Source: Prevotella sp. (GTDB taxonomy: Bacteria; Bacteroidota; Bacteroidia; Bacteroidales; Bacteroidaceae). Taken from it: a DNA stretch of 36,845 nucleotides. A program made the position numbers and the translations under genes. The stretch is taken from positions 1 to 36,845 of the forward strand of contig JAILFH010000079.1 in assembly GCA_024697645.1 (NCBI GenBank). The letters run 5' to 3'. Each line of letters begins with the position of its first letter. Position 1 is the stretch's first letter. The notes under the pieces were generated by a model, which did no database searches, was not told the origin of the DNA, and worked only from the letters and a program-made list of their open reading frames with translations. This document shows, in pieces, positions 23,450 to 31,702 of the stretch.

Positions 23450-23959
23450 ATGTCTCCAATCGTAAGTATTATCATGGGCAGCACAAGTGATCTGCCCGTT
23501 ATGGAAAAAGCCTGTAAGTTTCTCGACGAGATGCAGATTCCCTTCGAGGTGAATGCATTGTCGGCCCATCGCACTCCCGACGCAGTGGAGCAGTTTGCAA
23601 AAGGTGCTCGCGAGCGTGGCATTCGCGTCATCATCGCTGGTGCGGGAATGGCTGCTGCGCTTCCTGGCGTCATTGCCGCTCAGACCACATTGCCCGTCAT
23701 CGGAGTTCCCATCAAGGGTTCTGTGCTCGATGGTGTCGACGCGCTCTACAGCATTCTGCAGATGCCTCCGGGCATTCCTGTTGCAACAGTCGCTATCAAC
23801 GGTGCCCTCAATGCAGCCATTCTGGCTACTGAGATGCTGGCACTCTGCGATGAGGCTGTGGCAAAGCGTCTGACTGACTACAAGTCTACGCTCGGTCAGA
23901 AAATCGAGAAAGCCAATCGTGATTTGGCTGAAGTAAAATTCCAGTTTAAGACCAACTAG
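23450..23959 (+). CDS. purE: N5-carboxyaminoimidazole ribonucleotide mutase PurE
   Basis: Purine biosynthesis enzyme converting N5-CAIR to CAIR (class I PurE). Signatures: IIMGSTSDLPVM (phosphate loop), VNALSAHRTPD (catalytic His) and IAGAGMAAALPGVIAAQTTLPVIGVP, then GVDALYSILQMPPGIPVATVAING. At 169 aa it is of usual size. The neighbour ispG starts at the base directly after the purE stop codon (23960), so the two form an operon. Confidence 0.96.
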   Translation: MSPIVSIIMGSTSDLPVMEKACKFLDEMQIPFEVNALSAHRTPDAVEQFAKGARERGIRVIIAGAGMAAALPGVIAAQTTLPVIGVPIKGSVLDGVDALYSILQMPPGIPVATVAINGALNAAILATEMLALCDEAVAKRLTDYKSTLGQKIEKANRDLAEVKFQFKTN

Positions 23960-25333
23960 ATGTATAAGAGAAGATTCAGCACGGTAGCGCAGGTGGGAAC
24001 GGTTGCCATTGGCGGCGACAACCCGATTCGGGTGCAGTCGATGACCACAACCAATACCAACGACACCGACGCTTGCGTTGCTCAGGCCAAGCGCATCATC
24101 GAGGCAGGCGGCGAACTCGTCCGACTGACTACGCAGGGAACGCGTGAGGCTGAGAATATGCGTAACATTTCTGCCGCACTGAAGGCAGAGGGCATCATGA
24201 CGCCACTTGTGGCAGATGTGCATTTCAATGCACGCGTTGCCGATGTTGCAGCCCAGTATTGCGAGAAGGTTCGCATCAATCCGGGCAACTATGTCGACCC
24301 CGCCCGTACATTCCGCCATCTGGAATACACCGATGAGGAATATCAGTCAGAACTGCAGAAAATTGACGACCGCCTCGTGCCGTTTATCAATATCTGTAAG
24401 CAGCATCATACGGCTGTGCGCATCGGAGTGAATCACGGTTCGCTCAGCGATCGCATCATGTCGCGTTATGGCGATACGCCTGCAGGCATTGTTGAGAGTT
24501 GCATGGAGTTTCTCCGCATATTCCGCCGCGAGAATTTCAACGACGTTGTTATCTCCATTAAGGCCTCCAATACCGTAGTGATGGTGCAGTCGGTTCGTCT
24601 GCTTGTTCAGGCTATGGACAAAGAGAATATGCACTATCCGCTCCATCTCGGCGTGACTGAGGCAGGAGAGGGTGAAGACGGCCGCATCAAGTCGGCTGTG
24701 GGCATTGGCGCCTTGCTCACCGAGGGCATCGGCGATACTATTCGCGTTTCGCTTTCCGAAGAGCCCGAATGCGAGATTCCTGTGGCCAGACGTCTGGTCG
24801 ATATGATAGAGGAATGCGCCCAACTCCGCGCTGATGCTGAAGCCAGTATCAAGGACGACACTATTACGCTTGCTGTTGAGGCTCCCTCTTGGGAGGAACT
24901 GCAACTGAAGGCGTCTATGGCTGTAGGTGCGCTGCTTATCGACCGCAAGGCAACGAAACTCGTTATTGAGAACTCCACCTTCAGCGCAGATGAGTTAACG
25001 ACGCTTGCCGATGCCATTCTTCAGGCCGCTCGCATCAAGTTCACAAAGACGGAGTATATCTCCTGTCCGGGTTGTGGCCGCACGCTCTATAATCTTCAGG
25101 ACACCATTCGCCGCATCAAGGCTGCAACCCAGCATCTCGTGGGACTGAAAATCGGAATCATGGGCTGCATCGTGAATGGTCCTGGCGAAATGGCTGATGC
25201 CGATTATGGCTACGTTGGAGCAGGTCCTGGCCGCATCTCGCTCTACAGGCAGAAGGAGTGCGTAGCAAAGAACATTCCTGAGGCTGAAGCAGTCGACCGT
25301 CTTCTCGAACTCATCGAAAACGACAAGAAGTAA
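23960..25333 (+). CDS. ispG: 4-hydroxy-3-methylbut-2-enyl diphosphate synthase IspG, shortened insert
   Basis: Iron-sulfur enzyme of the MEP isoprenoid pathway, converting MEcPP to HMBPP. The TIM-barrel domain opens with VGTVAIGGDNPIRVQSMTTT and contains PLVADVHFNARVA and VRIGVNHGSLSDRI. The [4Fe-4S] domain shows ISCPGCGRTLYN and MGCIVNGPGEMADADYGYVGAG, supplying three Cys and a Glu. Most Bacteroidetes IspG are the three-domain type of roughly 600 aa with a large A* insert before the cluster domain. Here the whole protein is 457 aa, and only about 85 residues (after EIPVARRLVDMIEECAQ, up to ILQAARIKF) sit where the insert belongs. It is longer than the ~370-aa two-domain form and shorter than the usual relatives. 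The frame is intact. Confidence 0.95.
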   Translation: MYKRRFSTVAQVGTVAIGGDNPIRVQSMTTTNTNDTDACVAQAKRIIEAGGELVRLTTQGTREAENMRNISAALKAEGIMTPLVADVHFNARVADVAAQYCEKVRINPGNYVDPARTFRHLEYTDEEYQSELQKIDDRLVPFINICKQHHTAVRIGVNHGSLSDRIMSRYGDTPAGIVESCMEFLRIFRRENFNDVVISIKASNTVVMVQSVRLLVQAMDKENMHYPLHLGVTEAGEGEDGRIKSAVGIGALLTEGIGDTIRVSLSEEPECEIPVARRLVDMIEECAQLRADAEASIKDDTITLAVEAPSWEELQLKASMAVGALLIDRKATKLVIENSTFSADELTTLADAILQAARIKFTKTEYISCPGCGRTLYNLQDTIRRIKAATQHLVGLKIGIMGCIVNGPGEMADADYGYVGAGPGRISLYRQKECVAKNIPEAEAVDRLLELIENDKK

Positions 25334-25440
25334 ATGGACTTCCCAGATTCCAAGTCTCTCTATTTTATATAGGTAGTTTAGGCGGTCTGGTCTCCCTAAT
25401 CTCTGAAGATAATTATCACCCCTTAAAAAGAAAGAACAAT

Positions 25441-26397
25441 ATGGTTCCTCCTCCCTACACCCCCGACCCAAAACGCTATGACCTCAGCGACCAAATCTAT
25501 CGTCGTTGTGGCGCATCTGGCGTTCTGCTGCCCAAGGTGTCGCTTGGTTTTTGGCACAACTTTGGTGGCGTTGATCCCTATGAGCGCAGTCGTGCAATCA
25601 CGCACTATGCCTTTGATCATGGCGTGACCCACTTCGACCTCGCCAATAACTACGGACCTCCCTATGGTTCTGCCGAGGAGACGTTTGGCAGACTTATGAA
25701 GGACGATTTTCGTCCCTTCCGCGATGAGATGTTTATTGCTTCGAAGGCTGGCTACGACATGTGGCCAGGACCTTATGGCAACTGGGGCTCGCGCAAGTAT
25801 CTCATGGCTTCGCTCGACCAGTCGCTGAAACGCATGAATCTCGACTACGTCGACCTGTTCTACAGTCATCGCTACGATCCCGAGACACCTCTCGACGAGA
25901 CGCTTCAGGCACTTGTCGACATTGTTCGCGCCGGCAAGGCTCTCTATGTGGGTATTTCTCGCTGGCCATTGGAGGCACTTCGGTTTGCCGATGAATATCT
26001 GCGTGAGCGCGACGTGCCGCTGCTCATCTATCAGGGTCGCCTGAACATGCTCGACCGCGAGCCTCAGGAAGAGGGCATCATGGACTATTGTGCCGATCAT
26101 GGCATTGGATTCATCTCGTTCTCGCCATTGGCTCAGGGACTCCTCACCGACCGCTATCTTGCCGGTATTCCTGCCGACTCGCGTATGGCGAAAGGACGTT
26201 TCCTTAGTGCCGATATGCTTACGCCTGAACTGCTCGCTCAGTTGCGACAGTGGAATGAGGAGGCCCAAAAGAAAGACCGCACGCTTGCAGAACATGCTCT
26301 TCGCTGGATTCTCGATCAGCGCGGAGTCACCAGTGTGCTCGTAGGAGCCAGCAGTGTTGAACAACTTCAGCGCAATCTCGCTGCACTGACGGATTAA
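25441..26397 (+). CDS. aldo/keto reductase, L-glyceraldehyde-3-phosphate reductase-like
   Basis: NADP(H)-dependent oxidoreductase of the YghZ/Kv-beta-like AKR group. The TIM barrel shows HFDLANNYGPPYGSAEE (catalytic Asp and Tyr), IASKAGYDMWPGPYG (Lys), DLFYSHRYDPETP (His) and the cofactor-binding C-terminus SVLVGASSVEQLQRNL. The segment GPYGNWGSRKYL is typical of the YghZ type, which detoxifies methylglyoxal and reduces L-GAP; the true substrate is unknown. At 318 aa it is slightly short. No clear -7 element is seen in the 107 bp upstream. Confidence 0.9.
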   Translation: MVPPPYTPDPKRYDLSDQIYRRCGASGVLLPKVSLGFWHNFGGVDPYERSRAITHYAFDHGVTHFDLANNYGPPYGSAEETFGRLMKDDFRPFRDEMFIASKAGYDMWPGPYGNWGSRKYLMASLDQSLKRMNLDYVDLFYSHRYDPETPLDETLQALVDIVRAGKALYVGISRWPLEALRFADEYLRERDVPLLIYQGRLNMLDREPQEEGIMDYCADHGIGFISFSPLAQGLLTDRYLAGIPADSRMAKGRFLSADMLTPELLAQLRQWNEEAQKKDRTLAEHALRWILDQRGVTSVLVGASSVEQLQRNLAALTD

Positions 26398-26455
26398 TTG
26401 TCTGCATTTTGCAACTCTCTAAGTCAATCGAAGTTTAATTTCTAATCGTCGCCAC

Positions 26456-27652
26456 ATGAAGAAGTTCTGGCTCATCATCACCATCCTTCTCTTCTGCTTG
26501 TCCCAATCGGGCTTGCAGGCGCAGACCGATTCTCGCATCGCTGGCGACAAAGCCAAACGGTCGCGGGCGGAGTTTCGGAAGAATATGCCAGTCTATGCTG
26601 AGCAGATGGTGGCTGATTTGACTTTCCCTCTGGCTTGGAATCCTCAGACGCAAGGCAGTTTCGACGAGTGGCGAAAGAAGGCTCGCGAGAAGGTGTTTGA
26701 ATGCATGCTTACGCCACCTCCGCCTCCCGTCGATAGTGTGGAACCAGTGAGGTTTCTGGCTGAGGAACAACGTGAAGGCTATCGGGCTTATCGCATCGAA
26801 CTGGCACTCTCACGCTATTACAGTGTGCCCGCGCTCCTGCTCATTCCCGATGGACCTGGACCTTTCCCAGCCGTCAACGTGCTTCACGATCATGGTGCTC
26901 ATCTCTTCATTGGCAAGGAGAAGATGATTCGGCCTCTGGCGACAGAGGATTCTGTGGTCATCAACGATGCGAATGCGTGGGTCGACAATCTCTACGAGGG
27001 TCAGTATCTCGGTGACTTCCTTGCCGCTCATGGCTACGTGGTGCTTTCTACTGATGCTCCGATGTGGGGCGAGCGCGGGCGTGTTGAAGGACAAGACCGC
27101 AAGGCTTACGACGTCGTGGCTGGAAACATGCAGATGTATGGCGCTGACCTTTGTGGTTGGATGCACTTCGACGATATTCACGCGACTGACCTGTTGGCTT
27201 CGTTGCCGCAGGTCGACAGTACGCGAATCGGATGTACGGGTTGTTCCATGGGTGCCTATCGCACTTGGATGCTTGCTGCGCTGAGCGACCGAATCAAGGT
27301 GGGCGCAGCAATTTGCTGGATGACTACAGCCGATGCTCAACTTACGTTGCGCTACGGACGTGGCGAGAATGGAGGATTTGCCAACACGCTTCCGGGAATG
27401 CGTCGCTGGCTCGACTATCCCCATGTGGCGTCGCTGGCTTGTCCGCGCCCGATGCTCTTCATCAATGGCAGTCAGGATAAACTTTTCCCCGTACCCGGCG
27501 TTGAAAAGGCCTTTTCCATCATGCACGAAGTCTGGCAGTCGCAGAATGCCGACAACGTGCTCGAAACTGAAATCTGGGATATCCCCCATAGTTGCGGAAA
27601 ACGTGCGCAGCAGCGCGTATTGGAATTTCTTGACAAAACCCTGAAACCCTGA
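26456..27652 (+). CDS. secreted alpha/beta hydrolase (acetyl-esterase/dienelactone-hydrolase-like)
   Basis: Exported serine hydrolase; the signal peptide runs to about residue 22 (LLFCLSQSGLQA cut before QTDS). The nucleophile elbow GCSMGAY places Ser264, with a likely Asp in FINGSQDKLFP and His in IWDIPHSCGK. The oxyanion-side NVLHDHGAH segment and the long N-terminal extension match the Abhydrolase_7/acetyl-xylan-esterase-like group. It may deacylate glycans or other esters in the periplasm. It starts 58 bp after the reductase gene, and the next gene begins 8 bp after its stop, so these are probably one operon. Confidence 0.85.
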   Translation: MKKFWLIITILLFCLSQSGLQAQTDSRIAGDKAKRSRAEFRKNMPVYAEQMVADLTFPLAWNPQTQGSFDEWRKKAREKVFECMLTPPPPPVDSVEPVRFLAEEQREGYRAYRIELALSRYYSVPALLLIPDGPGPFPAVNVLHDHGAHLFIGKEKMIRPLATEDSVVINDANAWVDNLYEGQYLGDFLAAHGYVVLSTDAPMWGERGRVEGQDRKAYDVVAGNMQMYGADLCGWMHFDDIHATDLLASLPQVDSTRIGCTGCSMGAYRTWMLAALSDRIKVGAAICWMTTADAQLTLRYGRGENGGFANTLPGMRRWLDYPHVASLACPRPMLFINGSQDKLFPVPGVEKAFSIMHEVWQSQNADNVLETEIWDIPHSCGKRAQQRVLEFLDKTLKP

Positions 27653-27660
27653 CTATTGAT

Positions 27661-28293
27661 ATGCGATATATTTTCTTCTCCCTGTTACTGATGCTTGTCT
27701 GCCCGTCGTGGGCTCAGAAGCGCGAGCACATCAATCCTGAGGACCGTCGGGTCGATATGGATTCGCCCACTTATGTGCCGATGGTGAAGGTGGGGAAAGT
27801 GCTCGAAGACGGCGACTCCATTCAGTATATGGAGTTGAACAATATCTATGTCTACACTACAACCACCTTCAAGAACGAGAAGCAGCGACAGAGTTATAAT
27901 CGTCTGGTCTACAATGTGAAGAAGGTGTTGCCGATTGCCAAGGAATGCAATCAGATTATCCGTGAGACTTACGAGTATCTTCAGACCTTGCCTAACAAGA
28001 AGGCACGCGACGAGCACTTGAAACTCGTCGAAGAGGACATTAAGCGTACCTATACACCTCGCATGAAGAAACTCACTTATTCGCAGGGAAAACTGCTCAT
28101 CAAACTTGTCGACCGAGAGTGTAATTCCACATCCTACAACCTCATTCAGGCTATTCTTGGTCCAGTGAAGGCAGGTTTCTATCAGGCATTTGCATGGCTC
28201 TATGGCGCAAGTCTCAAGAAACACTACGATCCCAATGGTGTCGACCGCCTCACCGAGCGTGTTGTTAGGCAAGTGGAAAGTGGGCAGTTGTAA
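27661..28293 (+). CDS. DUF4294-like secreted protein
   Basis: A 210-aa protein with a signal peptide (RYIFFSLLLMLVCPSWAQ). The conserved part runs from VLEDGDSIQYMELNNIYVY through NRLVYNVKKVLPIAKECNQI to KKLTYSQGKLLIKLVDRECNSTSYNLIQAILGPVKAGFYQAFAWLYGASLKKHYDP-like sequence (about 45-195). This corresponds to the DUF4294 family, found in Bacteroidetes and of unknown function. It follows the esterase gene by 8 bp and ends before a good terminator. Confidence 0.8.
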   Translation: MRYIFFSLLLMLVCPSWAQKREHINPEDRRVDMDSPTYVPMVKVGKVLEDGDSIQYMELNNIYVYTTTTFKNEKQRQSYNRLVYNVKKVLPIAKECNQIIRETYEYLQTLPNKKARDEHLKLVEEDIKRTYTPRMKKLTYSQGKLLIKLVDRECNSTSYNLIQAILGPVKAGFYQAFAWLYGASLKKHYDPNGVDRLTERVVRQVESGQL

Positions 28294-28327
28294 TTCTCCC
28301 CTTATTTCTTACCGTCAACCAAAGTAA

Positions 28328-28356
28328 TGCTCCCGACATTCGGGAGCAATTTTTTG
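28328..28356 (+). terminator. intrinsic terminator
   Basis: Arms tgctcccga (28328-28336) and tcgggagca (28340-28348) with a 3-nt loop, then A and six T residues. It ends the reductase/esterase/DUF4294 operon. Confidence 0.9.
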
Positions 28357-28403
28357 TTGTTCAAAACCAAATCTTCTAATCTCCGAAAGCATTAATACAG
28401 ACC

Positions 28404-28570
28404 ATCTAAAGCAATGCTCTCGACTATACAGAGGTATCCTTTCTATTATACAAAGGTATCCTTTTGACTATACAGAGGTATCCTTTCTACTATACAGAGG
28501 TGTCCTTTCGACCATACAGAGCATTCCTTTTGACCATCTAAAGGCCTGCTTTATTGGGTATAAACACATG
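28404..28570. repeat. degenerate tandem repeat, unit about 24-25 bp
   Basis: About six or seven units of the form gactatacagaggtatccttt occur, with variants ending gagcattccttt or taaaggcctgcttt. The first unit (catctaaagcaatgctct) matches the last units of the array at 601-800. The array directly follows the operon terminator. From 28571 to 28698 there is a pyrimidine-rich stretch with no gene. Confidence 0.75.
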
Positions 28571-28698
28571 CTTTATATAAGTAAGAAGCAATGTTCTATT
28601 TAAGGCCTCTCCCCCCGCCTTCCCCTACAGGGAACCTTTCCTTGGTTTGCTCTTTTTGATTTTCTCGGATATTTAGAAAAAAAGTTTTTGTCGAATAA

Positions 28699-29029
28699 GA
28701 CCTACCATCCTACCATAACCCCTCGCAAATGCCGATGAATAAAGGGCTGAGGGCATGGTAGGTGTTCATTGAAGACCTACCATACACCTACCATCGGAAA
28801 ACAGGAAGAATCACAATCTATCAATCAAAAATCTTTTGCCAACAATCTTTATAACCACCTGATTATCAGTCTATTATTAATTCTTGTCTTCCTTTCTTTA
28901 CTTTTTTACCCCTTTACTTTTTTCCTTTTGCATATGGTAGGTCTATGGTAGGTGTTGCAACAAGACCTACCGTGCCTCAAACCCTTTCTGGCAGGGCGTT
29001 TGCGAGGGGTCATGGTAGGTCGGTAGGTC
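28699..29029. mobile_element. 331-bp palindromic, MITE-like element
   Basis: Terminal arms of 35 bp (28699-28733 and 28995-29029) are inverted copies with four mismatches: gacctacc..cctaccat.acccctcgcaaa.gcc. Similarity continues inward: ggca.ggtaggt near 28752 pairs with acctacc.tgcc near 28967, and acctaccat near 28787 with atggtaggt near 28934. The whole is thus an imperfect palindrome around an AT-rich centre (28800-28930). The 9-mer atggtaggt or its complement recurs several times per arm. The only open frame (28769-28951) is short and overlaps the arms. No transposase or clear target duplication is seen, so non-autonomous mobility is inferred from structure only. Confidence 0.6.
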
Positions 29030-29067
29030 TTTTTTAGTTTTTCTCTTTTCTCCAAAAAATTGGAAAT

Positions 29068-29096
29068 CCTCGCCGCATCATCACGATGCAGCGAGG
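29068..29096 (-). terminator. possible terminator of the sigma operon (minus strand)
   Basis: Arms cctcgc-c-gcatc and gatgc-a-gcgagg pair over 11 bp with one mismatch and a 5-nt loop. On the minus strand the stem is followed by an AT-rich run including six T residues (atttccaatttttt). It lies 120 bp after the stop of the secreted protein gene, next to the palindromic element. Confidence 0.45.
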
Positions 29097-29214
29097 ACAA
29101 ATGCCTATAGGTCTTTATAGTCTAACAAAATCTTATTTTGACTAGTCTTTCCTTTATTTAAAAAGAGAGTCTTATTTATTCGTGATTTTATATTCAGAGT
29201 GTATTAATTCACAA

Positions 29215-30255
29215 TTAATTCCATAATTTATCAGCACCCAGCATAAGTAAGTCGTGGATGTATTGGTTGTTTTTGAAGGCTGTAGCAACTTGCTCAAGGC
29301 GCTTTGCGCTAATTTCACGTTCTTCGGCATCTAATTGACTTGCATTTTTACACAAATCAAGAATGACACATGCACTCACAACCAAGTCTTCTGATGATGC
29401 TTTGTCTTTGCGGTCAAGCATTTTCTGTGTAAGAAGACCGAAGAAGCGGTGCCAGTCGCTATTGCTGAGGTGTTTGACATTGTTCATGGCCTTTTGCATC
29501 CATTCTTTCGTGTCGCCACTGTTCATAGGAATATCCTCTGACTTGTTGTTGAAATAGGTGACCGTTCCGAAATAGTTATTACTCATGATGCTATCAGGCA
29601 AAATACGCATATCAAAATGTTTTCCAAGATCATCACGCAATTGTAATCCTGATGTTTGGAATGTGTCAAATGTATTAAATATGGATTGACTGGGTTTACG
29701 TCCATAAACACGGATGAGCGTCACTTTTCGGGAGTCAGAATCATTGATATCACTCCATTCGGCAGCATAGCATGTTCGGTAGTTGGGATAGTTTTTATCG
29801 TCAAAATTGGCAATGATGTAATTGCTATTCTCGATGTTTCCTAAAAGAATAGGGGCTGCTCCATCTCTCCATATACTAAACTGTTTGTTTGGAGAAACAT
29901 CTTCGCCCTTGCTCCAAACAAGAGATGGTTTGTCAAGGGTGACAGTTTCACTTTTGGACGAAGTTTTCCGAATGGACATAAAGGTCATTGATGCATGTTT
30001 GCTTTCGTTTTCGAAGGCTTTTTCCAGTTTATCCAATTCGCTGAAAAATGGCTTTTCTACAACCACAGTGACAACCTCGCTCTCTTTAGCGATTCCAAAA
30101 GAATCCGTGCCAGATGTGGATTCTTCGCTGATGTGAGGGATGCCTTTGTTGTCGATAATTTTCTGGAAGAGGTCTTTAATCTGTTCCTGTGCCAATGCGT
30201 TAGCAGAGAATATCAGCAGAGCAATGGCTGTGATGATAATGGTCTTTGCGTTCAT
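29215..30255 (-). CDS. secreted protein of unknown function in an ECF-sigma operon
   Basis: A 346-aa protein with signal peptide NAKTIIITAIALLIFSANALA, cut before QEQIKD; no lipobox. I do not recognise the family. The N-terminal third (30-110) is charged and contains SESEVVTVVVEKPFFSEL-like sequence (EVVTVVVEKPFFSELDKLEK). The middle (120-210) has SPNKQFSIWRDG and TLIRVYGRKPSQS. The C-terminal third is helical (WHRFFGLLTQKMLDRKD and EREISAKRLEQVATAF). It is third in the operon after sigma and anti-sigma genes, 18 bp downstream, so it is a candidate signal sensor or the main envelope output of the sigma factor. The DNA is more AT-rich than the housekeeping genes. Confidence 0.75.
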   Translation of the reverse strand: MNAKTIIITAIALLIFSANALAQEQIKDLFQKIIDNKGIPHISEESTSGTDSFGIAKESEVVTVVVEKPFFSELDKLEKAFENESKHASMTFMSIRKTSSKSETVTLDKPSLVWSKGEDVSPNKQFSIWRDGAAPILLGNIENSNYIIANFDDKNYPNYRTCYAAEWSDINDSDSRKVTLIRVYGRKPSQSIFNTFDTFQTSGLQLRDDLGKHFDMRILPDSIMSNNYFGTVTYFNNKSEDIPMNSGDTKEWMQKAMNNVKHLSNSDWHRFFGLLTQKMLDRKDKASSEDLVVSACVILDLCKNASQLDAEEREISAKRLEQVATAFKNNQYIHDLLMLGADKLWN

Positions 30256-30273
30256 TTTCGTATGATTTTTAGT

Positions 30274-31089
30274 TTATATATCAATGATGGTTTTATTCTC
30301 TATGATTTCGCTGTCGCCCCACTCGTTGGTAACGAGTATGGCATTTGCGGGTTGTGGTGTGGCACGGAAAGTTGCTTCGATAATAACATTTCGAACATTC
30401 TGTTCGCCCCGCTGAATGGCTTCTTCACATTCGCCCAATATTCTTAATGCTCTTGCCATATTTTGCGGGGAGGAAAGAACGTTACTTCCCAATGTGTCAG
30501 AAATATTGCTAGTTGATGCGGTGAGGACTTCCTTTTCGGCAATTGCATGACGAATTCTTTTCTTTGTAGATTTTCGGGGTTGAACTTGTTGCTCCTTTGC
30601 AGGAGTTTCTTTTGCGGCAATCAATGGCATTTGCTTCTTATCTTTGTCCCTTAAAACTGTTTTTTGAGTGGCAGTCTTTTTTATCTCTTGTACGGGTTTA
30701 GTTACTTGGGCAATGTTTGGAGTTTTCTTGTCAGAATTTTGGTTCTTGACGAATAAGAAGAAGCCCAGCAGTAGCACGATGCAGGCTGCACCAGTCAGGA
30801 ACCAACGGCGAAGGTTGATACTTGTTTTTTCCTCCACAGGTTTTGAAAGGGTGAGAATCTCTGCATTGCTGGTGTCATTGAGTTGTTCAGACGTTTCGGG
30901 CTCTAATACAACGTCAACTTCGCCGTTGTCGAACATAACGAACATTTCCTTGTATTCACGCCACTCATCGCTTACTTCATGCGTGCGAAAAAACTCTGCT
31001 AATGCCCGTTCTTCGTCCAGACTGGTCTCGCCAGCCATAAACTTATGGAGCATTGTGGCAATATCCTGAGTGTTGTCCTGTTTTATCAT
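30274..31089 (-). CDS. single-pass membrane protein, probable anti-sigma factor
   Basis: Its 271 aa have a cytoplasmic N-terminus (1-92) with the pattern DIATMLHKFMAGETSLDEERALAEFFR, as in the FecR-like or zinc-less anti-sigma domains of Bacteroidetes. One membrane segment follows (about 96-114, WFLTGAACIVLLLGFFLFV), then a Lys/Thr/Pro-rich periplasmic part (115-271). No FecR domain is obvious outside the membrane. The start overlaps the ECF sigma gene by 4 bp (ATGA on the minus strand), the usual sigma/anti-sigma arrangement. It would hold the sigma factor inactive until an envelope signal arrives; this is inferred from family and position. Confidence 0.75.
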   Translation of the reverse strand: MIKQDNTQDIATMLHKFMAGETSLDEERALAEFFRTHEVSDEWREYKEMFVMFDNGEVDVVLEPETSEQLNDTSNAEILTLSKPVEEKTSINLRRWFLTGAACIVLLLGFFLFVKNQNSDKKTPNIAQVTKPVQEIKKTATQKTVLRDKDKKQMPLIAAKETPAKEQQVQPRKSTKKRIRHAIAEKEVLTASTSNISDTLGSNVLSSPQNMARALRILGECEEAIQRGEQNVRNVIIEATFRATPQPANAILVTNEWGDSEIIENKTIIDI

Positions 31090-31583
31090 TGTTGGTTCCT
31101 CCTTTTTAGTTTCTTCAATAATTCGTTTCTGGCTCGTGAAAGCAGTGTGGACACCGATGTTTGTTTAATGCCTATGATTTCGGCAATCTCACTTAACTCA
31201 CGTTGTTCCAACTGTCGCATTCTCAGTACTATGCTTGAAGTTGATGGTAGAAAGTCTATCTGTTCGTCCATCCATCGCTCGAGTTCTTCAAATTCCAAAC
31301 GGTCGTACTGAGTATCTTCATCCATAACGGGCATAGATTCTTTGATTTCCGCCAATATATGCGTAGAGCGCCATTTGTCGATACATACACGTCTGGTAGT
31401 GATGGCGACAGATGCCTTCAGGTGCGTAGCATCATTCATTTTTTCATGCAGACACCACAGTTTGAGCATCACGTCCTGGGCAATATCCTCGGCATCGTCC
31501 TGAGCATAGCCAAATTGTTCGGCTATTGCTACGGACATTGTCCGCATCGAGTTTGCTCTATGTGTGAACTCTTCTTGTGTCAT
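31086..31583 (-). CDS. ECF-type RNA polymerase sigma-70 factor
   Basis: A 165-aa sigma factor with region 2 (AEQFGYAQDDAEDIAQDVMLKLW and TRRVCIDKWR) and region 4 (LPSTSSIVLRMRQLEQRELSEIAEIIGIKQTSVSTLLSRARNELLKK-type HTH). It lacks regions 1 and 3, so it is an ECF factor. It is the first gene of a minus-strand three-gene operon. A possible -7 (TAATTTTG, 31616-31609 on the minus strand) lies 26 nt upstream without a good -33, which would allow autoregulation by its own sigma; that is speculative. Confidence 0.9.
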   Translation of the reverse strand: MTQEEFTHRANSMRTMSVAIAEQFGYAQDDAEDIAQDVMLKLWCLHEKMNDATHLKASVAITTRRVCIDKWRSTHILAEIKESMPVMDEDTQYDRLEFEELERWMDEQIDFLPSTSSIVLRMRQLEQRELSEIAEIIGIKQTSVSTLLSRARNELLKKLKRRNQQ

Positions 31584-31702
31584 ACACTTATATAACGAAA
31601 AGATGGTCCAAAATTAAACAAGAATCAACAACTTTTTTTCTTCAGGTATGTTTTTTTAATAATTATATCAGTTTGATTAGAAATCTTTTGAGAATTCGTG
31701 CT

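Noticed and set aside
23426..25471. Long minus-strand frames opposite purE/ispG
   Set aside because: purE and ispG are intact and abut with no spacer; the minus frames lack motifs.
28769..28951. 60-codon hydrophobic open frame inside the palindromic element
   Set aside because: It spans both repeat arms and the AT-rich centre; hydrophobicity follows from T-rich codons and there is no promoter.
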